Positions 44,357 through 54,408 are shown, counted from the stretch's first letter. The stretch: DNA of 64,000 nt from Natrinema sp. SYSU A 869 (GCF_019879105.1 NZ_CP082249.1:1984001-2048000); one strand, 5' to 3'. Numbers and translations are program-made. The notes: a model not told the origin generated them from the letters alone.

Positions 44357-44770
44357 TTAGAACTTGACCTCCGAATCGTCGCCGCTCTCGTTTTCGGTGT
44401 CCTCAGTGTCCGACTCGGTGTCGCTCGTTTCGGTATCGGACTCGGTACCGGACTCATTGCCGCCGGACTCGGTACCGGATTCATTGCCGTCAGTCTCGGT
44501 ACCGGTCTCATTGCCGCCAGTCTCGGTACCGGTCTCATTGCCGTCGGACTCGTTGCCCAGTCCGCCGTCCTCGGACTCGTTGTCCGCGTTTTCACCAGAG
44601 CCGAGGCCATCGGAATCGCCACTCGTTCCATCGGGTCCGTTGCTCGTTCCGTCGTCGCTCGGGGTCTCGCCACCGGATTCGCCGTCGTCCATACAACCCG
44701 CAACTGCAGCAACCAGTCCAGCGCCGGCTCCGGCCGTGAATCGACGCCTGTTGATGATTGTGTCTGTCAT
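44357..44770 (-). CDS. Tat lipoprotein with acidic repeat tail
   Basis: The protein has 137 residues from ATG 44,770. MTDTIINRRRFTAGAGAGLV leads to a lipobox ending VAAVAGC, so it is probably Tat-exported and lipid-anchored. The whole mature part is low-complexity Gly/Asn/Glu/Thr/Ser/Asp, with GNETGTET-type units. No folded domain is seen, so it may be only a stalk, or the 3' end of a once longer gene. DNA copies of GGTACCGGTCTCATTGCCG mark recent repeat growth. Confidence 0.7.
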   Translation of the reverse strand: MTDTIINRRRFTAGAGAGLVAAVAGCMDDGESGGETPSDDGTSNGPDGTSGDSDGLGSGENADNESEDGGLGNESDGNETGTETGGNETGTETDGNESGTESGGNESGTESDTETSDTESDTEDTENESGDDSEVKF

Positions 44771-45140
44771 GGTACGGCACTTGTCCCTGCAACTGAGATC
44801 CATATAATGCCCAATCTCCGTTTTATCGATTAGTCAGAGTTCAATTGAATTATCGATACTTCGGATGGTTGAGTGAGCTGCCACCGTCGAGCGCGTCGTT
44901 TCGATACGAGAAAACAGAACAATACTGGACCCATAAGCCGCCCCGATTCGAGCGGGGCCGGATCGTGCCGACCGCCTCTCGAGGGGCACAGCGAGCCGGG
45001 ATGCAACGCGGCAAATACGGTCCTAAAACCGTTGCAAGGAAACAACGGGGAGGGGTCGAACGTCGAAGGGAGCCAACAGTGCAGTGCATACCGTGTGGCG
45101 AACACAGCGTTTATGCCCGTCTCGACGGTACGTGTGCTCG
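44771..45140. other. Intergenic region without recognisable gene
   Basis: About 370 bases between divergent genes. The left part is A/T-rich (promoter of the lipoprotein). A GTTTATGCC box at about 45,109 stands 30 bases before ATG 45,141 and suits a leaderless start. Nothing else is seen. Confidence 0.5.
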
Positions 45141-45725
45141 ATGCACGTCATCGGAACGGTGGGACTCCCTGGGAGTGGTAAGGGCGAGGCCGCCACCGTC
45201 GCACGCGAGGACGGAATCCCGGTGGTGACGATGGGCGACGTCGTCCGCCAGGAGACAGCTGACCGCGGGCTCGATCCCGCAAAGGATCACGGCACGGTCG
45301 CGCAGGCGCTGCGCGAGGAAAACGGCCCGACGGCGATCGCAGAACGGTCGCTGCCGATGATCGAGGATCGCCTTGAGCAACACGAGACAGTGTTGGTCGA
45401 CGGCATCCGCTCGGGCACCGAGGTCGATATCTTCGAGGACGAGTTCGGCGACGCGTTCACGCTGGTCAGTATCGAGGCCCCCTTCGAGGTCCGTGCTGAG
45501 CGGATCGACGAGCGCGGTCGGGACGCGAGCGAGGCCGACGGCGGCGAGGGACTCGCGGCGCGCGACGAGCGCGAACGCGGCTTCGGGATGGACAACGCCA
45601 TGGACCGCGCGGACGTCGTCGTCGAGAACACGAATTCGCTCGAGGCGTTCCACGAGGAGATCCGGTCGATCATCCGAACAGGAACCGACGGACGGAAACG
45701 CGCGGAAGCGGAATCCGAACCATGA
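45141..45725 (+). CDS. UPF0200-type nucleoside-monophosphate-kinase-like protein
   Basis: The protein has 194 residues from ATG 45,141. The P-loop is GTVGLPGSGKGEAATVA. VVTMGDVVRQE, VLVDGIRSGTEVDIF and FTLVSIEAPFEVRAERI follow as in adenylate-kinase/dephospho-CoA-kinase-like proteins of archaea. The true substrate is unknown. The downstream RNA-binding-like gene overlaps by four bases (ATGA), a conserved pair in haloarchaea, so both may serve RNA or coenzyme metabolism. Confidence 0.88.
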   Translation: MHVIGTVGLPGSGKGEAATVAREDGIPVVTMGDVVRQETADRGLDPAKDHGTVAQALREENGPTAIAERSLPMIEDRLEQHETVLVDGIRSGTEVDIFEDEFGDAFTLVSIEAPFEVRAERIDERGRDASEADGGEGLAARDERERGFGMDNAMDRADVVVENTNSLEAFHEEIRSIIRTGTDGRKRAEAESEP

Positions 45726-46135
45726 GCGAGATCTACCGCGTCGACGTCGAGATCACGGCACCGGTCTACGATACTGAGGTCACGAGCCGCGTGCTCGACG
45801 CCGTGGCCAACATCTTCCCCAACGCCGACATCGAAGAAGAGTTCGGCGAGATCAGGGCCGAAGCCCACGCGCTCGATCACTTCTCGGAGTTGCTCCACCG
45901 CCAGGAAATCCTCGACACCGCCCGCGGCGAGTTCTTCGCCAATCGCGAGGGCGACACCTTCTCGTTCGCACTCAAAAAACAGGCCGCCTTCGAGGACTAC
46001 GTCAATTTCTCGGTGGGCAAACCGGACGAACTCGGCGAGATCAGCGTCCGCGTCCGGGTCGAAGAACCGACCCTCGAGGAGTACGTCGATCACATCGCGC
46101 CGCCGACTGAGGACGGCCGACCGGTCGACGCCTGA
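45722..46135 (+). CDS. UPF0201/RNA-binding-like protein
   Basis: The 137-residue protein starts MSEIYRVDVEITAPVYDTEV. The middle is IFPNADIEEEFGEIRAEAHA and the later strand-helix part ends VRVRVEEPTLEEYVDHIAP. Archaeal homologues have a ribosomal-protein-like RNA-binding fold. It is translationally coupled to the kinase-like gene. Confidence 0.85.
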   Translation: MSEIYRVDVEITAPVYDTEVTSRVLDAVANIFPNADIEEEFGEIRAEAHALDHFSELLHRQEILDTARGEFFANREGDTFSFALKKQAAFEDYVNFSVGKPDELGEISVRVRVEEPTLEEYVDHIAPPTEDGRPVDA

Positions 46136-46226
46136 GCAGTTTCGACACCGAACCGGCTCTCTTCCCCGTTTAGCCGGTCATCGAGCAGTCGCCGCTCTCA
46201 CGTCAGCTGAATCCGACTCGCCGTCG

Positions 46227-46592
46227 CTATTCTCGATACTCGCTCACGCAGAACCCGTTGCCCTCGGGATCTTCCATCACCGTCCAGGTCGCCGTATGCG
46301 TCTCGTACGTTTCGGTCTTCGTCTCGCGGACGGACGCGCCGAGATCGCGGAGTCGATCGACGGTCGCCTCGCGATCCGCCGTCGATAGGTCGAGGTGGAT
46401 CGGCAGGTCCCGATCCGTTCCCGACGGTTGGTTCTTGAACAGGAGGTCCGGGCCCTCGCCGGGTCGATCGACGATTTCCGGCTCAAGCGACGCCGGGAGC
46501 GCTCGCCGCTCGCCGTCGAGCGCCCCTTCCCAAAACGATGCCACTCGGTCGGGGTTCGTACAAGCGAAAGTAATAAATTCCAACTCAGCCAT
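46227..46592 (-). CDS. VOC-family glyoxalase-like protein
   Basis: The protein has 121 residues. It starts MAELEFITFACTNPDRVASF and ends in the familiar TWTVMEDPEGNGFCVSEYRE. The H in LPIHLDLSTADREATVDRL is typical of the glyoxalase-like subgroup. It is the size of one half of a VOC unit pair, so it probably acts as a dimer. Substrate unknown. Confidence 0.88.
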   Translation of the reverse strand: MAELEFITFACTNPDRVASFWEGALDGERRALPASLEPEIVDRPGEGPDLLFKNQPSGTDRDLPIHLDLSTADREATVDRLRDLGASVRETKTETYETHTATWTVMEDPEGNGFCVSEYRE

Positions 46593-46765
46593 GCATAGTG
46601 AGCATACTTCGGTGCGAATAAATCGCTAGTGGTGGCGGAAAACGTTACCAATCCAACTGGAATCGAGTCCGATCGAATTGAGGCTGTAGCGATTCCCCCG
46701 TCTGTCACCCTCGGCGGGAACAGCCCGCCGACCACTGATAGGGATCAATAACGTATGGTAGTCAA

Positions 46766-47794
46766 ATGCACGACACGATACCCGTCGCCGAAATCATGAT
46801 CGAAGACGTCGTCACCGTCACACCTGATGCCACTGCGACCGAGGCAGCGAGATTGCTGCGCGACGAGAGCGTCAGTTCAGTGATCGTCGTTCGGAACGGC
46901 GAGCCGGTCGGCATCGTCACCGAGGGCGACTTTGTCACCCACCTCTGTGAACGATCTGATCTCGGTACCGTCGCGGTCAGCGATATTATGTCGTCGCCGC
47001 TGACGACAATCGAATCGACCGCGTCGATCGTCGACGCCGTCGAACTGTGTCGCTCCACGGACGTCGAACACCTGCCAGTCGTCTCGAGTGATGAGCGTAC
47101 GGCCAAGGCCGCTGACGGCGCAACCGAGACTGCTGACGGCACGACCGAGGCGGAACGGGGTAAAGACACGGCTGAAATGGCGGGAGACGACGCAGCCGAA
47201 CTCATCGGTATCGTTACGACGATCGAACTCTCCTACTACGTGCCACAACTCGTCCGCCGTACCACAGAGACGCGCGAGAAACCGCCGCGACGACAGGTGC
47301 GAACCGATACCCAGTACGAACGCGACGACTGGGAGTTCAACTATCGCGGCGAGGACGAGACAACCGTCTCGGTCGGCGATGTCGCGCGGTTCTCGAAGAC
47401 GATCTCCGAAGACGACGTTGAGGCCTTCGCGGAGGTCACGGGCGACACCAACCGCGTCCACCTCGACGCGGCCTACGCCACCGGGACCCGTTTCGGCGAG
47501 CGAATCGTCCACGGCGTCCTCGCGAACGGGCTGATTAGCGCGGCTCTCGCTCGATTACCGGGGCTGACGATCTATCTATCACAGGAGAGTAGCTTCCGCG
47601 CACCGCTCTCGATCGACGACCACGCGACCGCCGTCTGCGAGATTGTCGAGGACCTCGGCCGCGCGAAGTACCGAATCGAGACGACCGTGACCGGCAGTGA
47701 CGGGACCGTCGTGCTCGAGGGCGACGCAGTAGTGCTCGTCGACGACCTCCCGCCGATGGCAGCCCGCGAAGGCGACGCGACGCCGGCCCAGTAG
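46766..47794 (+). CDS. CBS-domain pair fused to MaoC-like hydratase
   Basis: The protein has 342 residues. Two CBS modules occupy about residues 5-150 (VAEIMIEDVVTVTPDATATE; VAVSDIMSSPLTTIESTASI), separated by an Ala/Thr/Glu-rich insert of tandem ADGATETADGTTEAE type. The C-terminal half is a hotdog-fold MaoC domain with the hydratase motif AEVTGDTNRVHLD followed by GERIVHGVLANGLISAAL. The enzyme part would hydrate enoyl-CoA; the CBS pair would sense adenine nucleotides. Such fusions are not the common form of either domain. Confidence 0.9.
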   Translation: MHDTIPVAEIMIEDVVTVTPDATATEAARLLRDESVSSVIVVRNGEPVGIVTEGDFVTHLCERSDLGTVAVSDIMSSPLTTIESTASIVDAVELCRSTDVEHLPVVSSDERTAKAADGATETADGTTEAERGKDTAEMAGDDAAELIGIVTTIELSYYVPQLVRRTTETREKPPRRQVRTDTQYERDDWEFNYRGEDETTVSVGDVARFSKTISEDDVEAFAEVTGDTNRVHLDAAYATGTRFGERIVHGVLANGLISAALARLPGLTIYLSQESSFRAPLSIDDHATAVCEIVEDLGRAKYRIETTVTGSDGTVVLEGDAVVLVDDLPPMAAREGDATPAQ

Positions 47795-47796
47795 GG

Positions 47797-48792
47797 CTAG
47801 TCCGAACAGTCTCCGACCCCGTCAAGGGCGGCTTCGGCCTCGCTCCGGTGGTCGGTCGCGGCCGGGTCCCGCTCCGCCGCGGCGGTCGCTGCGTCGGCGA
47901 ACGCTGCCGCCGCATCCGTCAGATGACGCGTCTGACACTCGGCCGTCTTGAAGTACCCGACGAGTCCCTCGGGCGCGTCCGCCGTTCCGTCCTCGAGCCG
48001 ACGGTGCGCGTCCGAAAACGTCGATTCGGCGGTCGCGAACTCGTCCCGTGCGGCCTCGTACTCCGTCTCGTCTAAGTGGTCCCGGCCGCGGTCGAGCGCG
48101 TCGTATCCCTCGTCGCCCAACGTCGTGTCGTACGCCGCGGCCAGCGTCTCGAGGGCTGTCACGACCTTGCCAAGGACGGTCGCACCCTCCTCGAGATCGG
48201 TACGCGGCACGTCGGCCAGGTCGTCGAGCCTGTCGGCATCGATATCCTGAATCGTCTCGTCCGCTTCGACCCACCGCTCGTGGGCATCGGCGATCTCGGC
48301 GTGTCGGTCGCCGACCGTCGTGCTCGCGTCCTCGATCCCGCTCTCCGTTTCGAGCGCCGCGGAGACGGTGTCGATATCCTCGCTGAGACCATCGTCGGTG
48401 ACGGTTGCAGTGACCGCGATCAGTCCCTCGAGAGCGTCGGCGTACGACCGCAGCGTGTCGATATCGGCCGCCCGATCGTCGCCCAGTTCGGCCTCGGCCG
48501 TCTCGAGGTGGTCTCGAGCGTCGGCGAGTCGATCCCGCGGCTCCGACGGGTCGAAGTCGACCGTGCCGGGATCCTCAAGATCGTCGAGTTCGTCCAGTAC
48601 CAGCGCGGCTTTGTTCAGAGCACCGGCGGTGCGATCGAGCGCGCGGACGCCGGCCCGACTACCGGCATTGTCGTCGTCATCAGTCGTGTCGGCGGACCCG
48701 CTCAGATCGTCGAGACAACCCGCGATTCCAGTGAGAAATCCGACACTAGCACCGGCTATGCCGGCTCGAGTGAGATACTGTCGGCGATTCAT
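47797..48792 (-). CDS. Helical Tat lipoprotein, unknown
   Basis: The protein has 331 residues. MNRRQYLTRAGIAGASVGFL and the lipobox ITGIAGC-type LTGIAGC give Tat export and a lipid anchor. The mature protein is almost all helix with heptad-like Ala/Asp/Glu patterns (ARDHLETAEAELGDDRAADI, ERWVEADETIQDIDADRLDD). It probably forms a coiled-coil extracellular domain. It ends two bases past the CBS-MaoC stop in converging orientation. Confidence 0.78.
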   Translation of the reverse strand: MNRRQYLTRAGIAGASVGFLTGIAGCLDDLSGSADTTDDDDNAGSRAGVRALDRTAGALNKAALVLDELDDLEDPGTVDFDPSEPRDRLADARDHLETAEAELGDDRAADIDTLRSYADALEGLIAVTATVTDDGLSEDIDTVSAALETESGIEDASTTVGDRHAEIADAHERWVEADETIQDIDADRLDDLADVPRTDLEEGATVLGKVVTALETLAAAYDTTLGDEGYDALDRGRDHLDETEYEAARDEFATAESTFSDAHRRLEDGTADAPEGLVGYFKTAECQTRHLTDAAAAFADAATAAAERDPAATDHRSEAEAALDGVGDCSD

Positions 48793-48958
48793 CCTACTCG
48801 AGGATACGTCTAGAAGTGCATTAACGTAGTGGCATGGCGAATGTAACTCGAGTTGGTAGGTTCGTGGTGGGACGAGCGATAAAAACGAGTCCAGCGGCCG
48901 CCGAGGTGGCGATCAGTAGTCAGTGGTCGATGGTCGGTGGATAGGACAATCCACGGCG

Positions 48959-50353
48959 TTATCCGAACGGCCCCATGCCGCCCATCCCGCCGCCACCGCC
49001 ACCGCCGCCCTGTTGCATCTGCTGCATCATGCGCTGCATCTCCTGTTCGGAGCCCATGCCCTGGAACTGCTTCATCGTGCGCTCCATCATCTTGTACTGC
49101 TGGAGCAGTTCCCGAACCTGTTCCTCGTCGGTTCCCGAACCGCGGGCGATGCGCTCGATCTGGCTCGCGCCAATCGCTTTGGGGTACTCCTTTTCCTTTT
49201 CGGTCATCGAGTCCATGATGACGGTAAAGGCCCGCATCCGCTCCTGGGTGACGTCCATCGCGTCCTCGGGGAGCTGATCCTTGATCCCGCCGCCGAGACC
49301 GGGGATCATGTCCATCACCTGATCGAGCGGCCCCATGTTGTTCATTGCCTCCATCTGTTTTTGCATATCGTTCAGGGTGAACTGGCCCTGGAGCATGTCC
49401 TCGGGGTCCCAGTCCTCCTCCTCGATATCAGTCTCCTCCATCGCGCGCTCGACGCGCTCGGCGAGCTGGCTGAGGTCCCCCATGCCGAGCAGTCGCGAGA
49501 TGAAGCCGTCGGGCTCGAAGCGCTCGATGTCCTGGACCTCCTCACCGGTCCCGAGGAAGGCGATCGAGGAGTCGGTCTGGTCGACCGCAGTCAGCGCACC
49601 GCCACCCTTCGCCGTCCCGTCTAGCTTCGTGATGACGACGCCATCGATCCCGATCGACTCATCGAACTGCTGGGCCTGGTCCTTCGCGCCCTGCCCGATC
49701 GCAGCGTCGAGGACGAGCAACGACGTATCGGGATCTGCGACGTCCTCAATCTGCTCGATCTCGTCGATCAGGTCCTCCTCTAAGGCGTGGCGACCCGCCG
49801 TGTCCACGATGTGAACGTCGGCGTCACTGGTCTCCTCGAGGCCCTTGCGGGCGATTTCGACGGGGTCCTCGCTGTCGGGGTTCCCATAGAAGTCGACCTC
49901 CGCACGCTCAGACATTTCCTGGGCTTGGTCGTACGCACCAGGTCGGAAGGTGTCTGTCTGAATGATGGCCGGTCGGAGCCCCTTCGTCGAGAACCACCAC
50001 GCCATCTTCGCGGCGGACGTGGTCTTCCCGGACCCCTGCAGCCCCGCGAGCAGGATCGTCTGTTCCTCGAGGGGGAGTTCGGTCGAGTCGCCGATGAGAT
50101 CGACCAGTTCCTCGTAGACGATGCGGAGGACGAAGTCCCGCGCGGGGGTGCCGGCAGGCGGTTCTTCCTCTAAGGCGCGCTCCTCGATATTGTCCGACAG
50201 CTCCATCACGAGCGAGACGTCGACATCGGCGGAGAGCAGCGATCGCTGGATCTCCTTGACGATCTCCTCGATGTCTTCTTCGCTGAGTCGCGACTTCCCG
50301 CGGAGCTTGTCCAAGGTCCCCCGCAGAGAAGTCCCGAGATCGTCGAGTACCAT
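48959..50353 (-). CDS. srp54: Signal recognition particle protein SRP54
   Basis: The 464-residue GTPase targets membrane and Sec-exported proteins together with 7S RNA. It has the N domain ([20 protein letters not shown]), the P-loop [51 protein letters not shown] and the [13 protein letters not shown] motif. The methionine-rich M domain ends MMQQMQQ and a Gly/Met run. The TATA-like CTTTAAC 31 bases before the ATG gives a leaderless start. Confidence 0.97.
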   Translation of the reverse strand: MVLDDLGTSLRGTLDKLRGKSRLSEEDIEEIVKEIQRSLLSADVDVSLVMELSDNIEERALEEEPPAGTPARDFVLRIVYEELVDLIGDSTELPLEEQTILLAGLQGSGKTTSAAKMAWWFSTKGLRPAIIQTDTFRPGAYDQAQEMSERAEVDFYGNPDSEDPVEIARKGLEETSDADVHIVDTAGRHALEEDLIDEIEQIEDVADPDTSLLVLDAAIGQGAKDQAQQFDESIGIDGVVITKLDGTAKGGGALTAVDQTDSSIAFLGTGEEVQDIERFEPDGFISRLLGMGDLSQLAERVERAMEETDIEEEDWDPEDMLQGQFTLNDMQKQMEAMNNMGPLDQVMDMIPGLGGGIKDQLPEDAMDVTQERMRAFTVIMDSMTEKEKEYPKAIGASQIERIARGSGTDEEQVRELLQQYKMMERTMKQFQGMGSEQEMQRMMQQMQQGGGGGGGGMGGMGPFG

Positions 50354-50377
50354 TTGCTGGGACTACGGGACGACGGC

Positions 50378-50384
50378 GTTAAAG
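50378..50384 (-). promoter_or_regulatory. TATA box of srp54
   Basis: CTTTAAC on the minus strand begins about 31 bases before ATG 50,353, as in the other leaderless genes of the window. Confidence 0.55.
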
Positions 50385-50574
50385 GTTTTATCTAGTTGCC
50401 GGTCGCGGCGAAACGGTTCTCCAGCACGGACGCCACGCAGCGAGCGAGCGACGCGGTGCAGAAAGGCCGACTAGACGGCAGTGACGGAGAGGCCGACCGG
50501 CCCGGACTCGAGTCGCATTGAGGGAACGGATCGGGAGCAATGCCAACCGTCGATCCGAGGTCACAGGACCCGTC

Positions 50575-51540
50575 CTAGCCGAGAATCCGTTTCCGTTCCT
50601 CGGGCGAGAGTTCGACGGAGCCGATCGCGATGGGCGTGCAGTGTTCGCACTCGAAGGCCCCGTCGCCGCTGTCGTAGGTGCGGATCGGTTTCCCGAACAG
50701 GAAGAAGGCGTCGCGCTGCTTGCGTGTAATGACGGCGTCCGTGCTCTCGCCGCAGTTGGGACACCACTCTTTCCCTGACGCCGGTTCCTGATAGGTCACC
50801 TTGTGACGGCCGAAGAATGCTCCCTTGTAAGCTTCAGCCTCGGTCTGTTCGACGAGTGCTTCCGGCGGAAGGGGATCTGACTCGAGGTCGTTGTCGTAGC
50901 CGCTCTCAGCCCCTGTGGTTGCCGTGACGTACGGGCCGACGCTGACGCGGTTGTCCCGACCGACGAAGTAGACCGTCACATCGATCGCCTGGCCCTCGAT
51001 GCGGATCTCGTTGCCCCACCCCGCGACGTAGAGGGTGAGATCGTGGCGCGCGTCGGTCACGGTCAGTTCGTTCTTCGCGCCCCTGACGGAGATGCCGTCG
51101 CGGGGATCGCGGACATCTCGCGTCTGTTGCCAACCCGAGACCGAGACCTCGTAGTCCTCCGGCGACCGAGTGGGCGCTGCCGCGTCGTCGTAGAAGACCT
51201 GCTCGGCACCGATAGTCGAGAGCGTCTCGGCTGCCCCGTGTTCGACGAAGACGTCTTCGGCCCCAGTGACGTGAACGTCTCCGTCGGCGCCGTCGACGTA
51301 GCCGTCGTCGAGATTGCCGGTTAACACCGTCCGAGCGTCGGCCGAATCGGCGGGTTCGGCACCGGTCGGAACGTCCGTGAAGACGTACTCCGGATCGTGA
51401 ATCGTGAGCCGCCCGGAAACGCCCTCGGCGCTCACGTAGACGTCTTCGGCACCGCGGAGTTCGACGGGTGCGGTCTCGCCCCCACCGATGCGAACGTCGC
51501 CCGAGACCTCCCGTCGCACCGCGTTCTCGTTCCCGGTCAT
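50575..51540 (-). CDS. Beta-repeat protein with zinc ribbon, unknown
   Basis: The protein has 321 residues. The first 210 look like a beta-helix or stacked beta repeats (GAEDVYVSAEGVSGRLTIHD; GDVHVTGAEDVFVEHGAAET; NELTVTDARHDLTLYVAG). The C-terminus carries a zinc ribbon with CPNCGEST ... CEHCTPIAIG. There is no signal peptide, so it is cytoplasmic. It lies beside the lipoprotein/spermidine-synthase/DUF2617 group but in the opposite direction. No function can be assigned. Confidence 0.75.
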   Translation of the reverse strand: MTGNENAVRREVSGDVRIGGGETAPVELRGAEDVYVSAEGVSGRLTIHDPEYVFTDVPTGAEPADSADARTVLTGNLDDGYVDGADGDVHVTGAEDVFVEHGAAETLSTIGAEQVFYDDAAAPTRSPEDYEVSVSGWQQTRDVRDPRDGISVRGAKNELTVTDARHDLTLYVAGWGNEIRIEGQAIDVTVYFVGRDNRVSVGPYVTATTGAESGYDNDLESDPLPPEALVEQTEAEAYKGAFFGRHKVTYQEPASGKEWCPNCGESTDAVITRKQRDAFFLFGKPIRTYDSGDGAFECEHCTPIAIGSVELSPEERKRILG

Positions 51541-51647
51541 ATTACGCTCGAGGTACTCAGGCCGTTCACTTCAACGGTTCGAATAGTGGATGAAGAGACT
51601 GTCTATAAAACCTAAAACACTTTGTGATGGAACGTTCACAGGAGGGT

Positions 51648-52529
51648 ATGAATCGACGGCGGTTCCTTCGCATCGGTGGAGGAGGACTCGCGATCGCGAC
51701 CGGGGGGTTGGCCGGCTGCCTCGGGAGCAACGGGAGCGACGGGAGCGACGAGCCACCGCCGCGAAAGGCCGAGGTGTTCGAGGACGTCTCGATCGCGGAC
51801 GGAACGATGGAGATCGCCCTCGACTCGGAACCGAAAGTCGAATCGACTATCGACAACGTCGACGAGTCCGCGATCGTCGGCTCGCTGCTCCCGATCGGCA
51901 CTGCGCGTGCCGGCTCGCGGTCCTCAGGGTCGGGGTCCGGGAGAGGCGGTGCGACCGGTCGCGGCAGCGGCGGCTACTCGTCGGCTCCCACGGGTCGACA
52001 CGGCTGGGCCATCTACGGCGGGCATTCGCACAGGAACTGGCGCGACGATCACGAGGACGAGACCCAGATGTACACCGCGGCTATCGCCGCCCTCGGCGTC
52101 GCCTACATGGGTTCGAACAGCCAGTACCAGACGAACTCGCCGGGGCCGGAGCCGGTCGACTGGGACCGGGAGTGGAGCGATCTCGACCCGGGGACGACGC
52201 TCGAGGTCGACCTCGCGACCCTCACGTCGGACTCGGATCCCGACGCCGAATCGGGAGCCACTGCCGGGAACGAGACCGCGACCGAATCCCCCACCGAGAA
52301 CGAGACCGCAGCCGAATCTTCCACCGAAAACGAGACCGACACCGACACCGGCGACGGCGTCGCCTCTACCGCGACCGCCGACGAGGGCTGGTACCGCGTC
52401 GGCACCCACCTCGAATCGCCCGGCGGCGAGACGAACTTCAACTGGCAAGCGGCCGACTTCAAACTCGATCGATCGTCGACCGGCAGACTCACCGTCGACG
52501 AGGAGTGGCACGTCCGACCGCGACTGTAG
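51648..52529 (+). CDS. Tat lipoprotein upstream of the spermidine-synthase-like gene
   Basis: ATG 51,648 gives MNRRRFLRIGGGGLAIATGG and a lipobox ending GLAGC. TATAAA at 51,604 would place transcription start near 51,637, leaving a short leader with GGAGG just before this ATG; an ATG at 51,627 is the alternative. The mature part has a Gly/Ser-rich loop (SRSSGSGSGRGGATGRGSGG), a folded middle and a Thr/Glu repeat near the end. The 100-base gap to the next gene allows one transcript with the aminopropyltransferase-like and DUF2617 genes. Function unknown. Confidence 0.75.
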   Translation: MNRRRFLRIGGGGLAIATGGLAGCLGSNGSDGSDEPPPRKAEVFEDVSIADGTMEIALDSEPKVESTIDNVDESAIVGSLLPIGTARAGSRSSGSGSGRGGATGRGSGGYSSAPTGRHGWAIYGGHSHRNWRDDHEDETQMYTAAIAALGVAYMGSNSQYQTNSPGPEPVDWDREWSDLDPGTTLEVDLATLTSDSDPDAESGATAGNETATESPTENETAAESSTENETDTDTGDGVASTATADEGWYRVGTHLESPGGETNFNWQAADFKLDRSSTGRLTVDEEWHVRPRL

Positions 52530-52629
52530 CCGCCGATTGGTCCGATGACGGTCCCCACTGCTCGAGTCAGTTCGGATCGAGCAGTCGAGACCGTCGCCGG
52601 ACGAGTCGATACCGACGAATTCAGTTCAC

Positions 52630-54408
52630 ATGTCCGACGAGACACCAACCGATAGCGCCGACGGGGGCCGACCCGACGCAACTGAGAGGGCGGAGACCGG
52701 CGGGTCCGGTTCGGTCCTCACCGATCGACGGGTCGCGCTGGCGGCGACGTTCGTCGTCGCGTTCTGTTCGATCGCGTACGAACTCGTCTACTCGGAGCTG
52801 CTCACGGTGTTCTTTGGCGGAACCGTCCTCCGATACTCGATCACGATCGGGCTCTACATGTTCTCGCTCGGGATCGGCTCGGTGCTCTCCGCACAGCTCG
52901 GCGAGACGGAGTCGAACTTCCTCCGGACCGAGATCTACCTCGCGATCGCGGGCCCCGCGGGAGCGATGGCCATCGTCGCGGTCAACTCCCTTCCGGAACT
53001 CACCTTCGCCGGGAAAGAACCGCTGGTCCTCGTGCTCTCGCACGTCCCGATCCTCGTCGTCGGCGTGCTATCCGGATTCGAAGTCCCGCTCCTGACCGAC
53101 CTCGTCGAGGACCGCGAGGACACGATCTTCGCGTCGCTGGGGCGGCTGTATCCGCGACGGATCGTCCGCGTCGTCCTCGGCGTCTTCTTCGCCGTCGGCG
53201 AGCCGGACGAGCGGTCCTTCTCCGAGGTGCTCGGCGTCGACTACCTCGGGAGTCTGGCGGGGACGGTCGTCTACGCGCTCGTGTTGTACCCCCGGTTCGG
53301 GCTTGTCGTGTCCGTGTTCGCACTGGGGCTGTTGAACGCCATCGCCGCGCTGGCCTTCGCCGCGTGGACGTTCTCGGGCTCCGCTCGAGTGCTCTCACGA
53401 CCGACCGCGGGGCGGTGGCGAACCGTCCTCGTCGTCGGCCTCCTCCTGACCGGCACCTATGCCGGCCTCGTCGGCCATCCCGCCGCCGTCGACCGCGCGG
53501 TGACGACGACATACCTCGAGCGCAACATCGAGGGCGAGTACCGCGAGGGTGCGGCCGACGTCAGGGCACTCAGCTACGAGACGACGCGCTACCAGACGGT
53601 GCTCACCTACGAGCGCGATCTCGAGGGCCACGCCCAGACGGAGCAGTGTCTCCACCTCGATCAGGCGATACAGTTCTGTGATACCTGGGTGGACTCCTAT
53701 CACAGCGGGCTCGTCGACGTCCCGATGACGACGTTCGAGGATCCGTCCTCACTGAACGTCTTGCTCGTCGGCGGCGGCGATTACATCGCCGTCGACCACC
53801 TCCGCCAGTATAATGCCTCGGTCGATCAGGTCGACATCGATGGCGAGTTCCTCGAGATGGCGCGGGAACGCGAGTTCTTCCGGCAGTACAACGACGACGC
53901 CTACGAGTACGACCGGTTGAACACGACGACCGAGGACGCCGTCACCTACCTGCGAGAGACCGACGAGACGTACGACCTCGTCCTGCTCGATGTCCCCGGT
54001 GCGCGAAGCGACGAGACGCTGTCGCTGTACTCGACGGAGTTCTACACTCAGGTCCGCGAGCACCTGACCGACGACGGCCTCGTCGTCTCCTGGGTCTACA
54101 CGAGGAGCGGCCATCCGGCGCACAACAAGGCCTACACCACCACCGTCCGAGATGCCGGATTCGACCGGTACCTTCCCTACTACGTGTACGACGACCTCGA
54201 CGGCGACGGGGGGCTCGAGCCCGGCGAGCGCTTCTACGTGCTCTCGGACGGCCCGACACCGAAACCCGACCTCGAGCGTGCGAAGAGCGACTACGTCCGC
54301 GACCACGCTGAGACGTTCGACGAGTGGCGCTGGCGGTCGCTCCCCGTCTACGAGGACGTCGAGCCGAACAGCATTCTGCGCCCGAACTACGACATCATCG
54401 TCGACTGA
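52630..54408 (+). CDS. Membrane-bound spermidine-synthase-family protein
   Basis: The 592-residue protein has about seven TM helices in the first half (LAATFVVAFCSIAYELVYSE; LYMFSLGIGSVLSAQLGE). The second half is the aminopropyltransferase/methyltransferase fold, with the nucleotide-binding SLNVLLVGGGDYIAVDHLRQ, the acidic VDQVDIDGEFLEMA and LVLLDVPGARSDETLSLYS. Where soluble spermidine synthases have D at the catalytic position, LLDVPGA keeps one. Such membrane forms often lie with DUF2617, as here; their product is unknown. The sequence before residue 200 (LGRLYPRRIVRVVLG) is normal for the family. Confidence 0.85.
   Translation: MSDETPTDSADGGRPDATERAETGGSGSVLTDRRVALAATFVVAFCSIAYELVYSELLTVFFGGTVLRYSITIGLYMFSLGIGSVLSAQLGETESNFLRTEIYLAIAGPAGAMAIVAVNSLPELTFAGKEPLVLVLSHVPILVVGVLSGFEVPLLTDLVEDREDTIFASLGRLYPRRIVRVVLGVFFAVGEPDERSFSEVLGVDYLGSLAGTVVYALVLYPRFGLVVSVFALGLLNAIAALAFAAWTFSGSARVLSRPTAGRWRTVLVVGLLLTGTYAGLVGHPAAVDRAVTTTYLERNIEGEYREGAADVRALSYETTRYQTVLTYERDLEGHAQTEQCLHLDQAIQFCDTWVDSYHSGLVDVPMTTFEDPSSLNVLLVGGGDYIAVDHLRQYNASVDQVDIDGEFLEMAREREFFRQYNDDAYEYDRLNTTTEDAVTYLRETDETYDLVLLDVPGARSDETLSLYSTEFYTQVREHLTDDGLVVSWVYTRSGHPAHNKAYTTTVRDAGFDRYLPYYVYDDLDGDGGLEPGERFYVLSDGPTPKPDLERAKSDYVRDHAETFDEWRWRSLPVYEDVEPNSILRPNYDIIVD

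Noticed and set aside
44364-44700. Short repeated units (GGTACCGGTCTCATTGCCG) as a CRISPR array
   Set aside because: Units are directly adjacent, in frame and encode the low-complexity lipoprotein tail; there are no spacers.
51590-53095. 501-codon Arg-rich frame across the lipoprotein and spermidine-synthase genes
   Set aside because: Runs through two recognised genes in another frame and has extreme arginine content.
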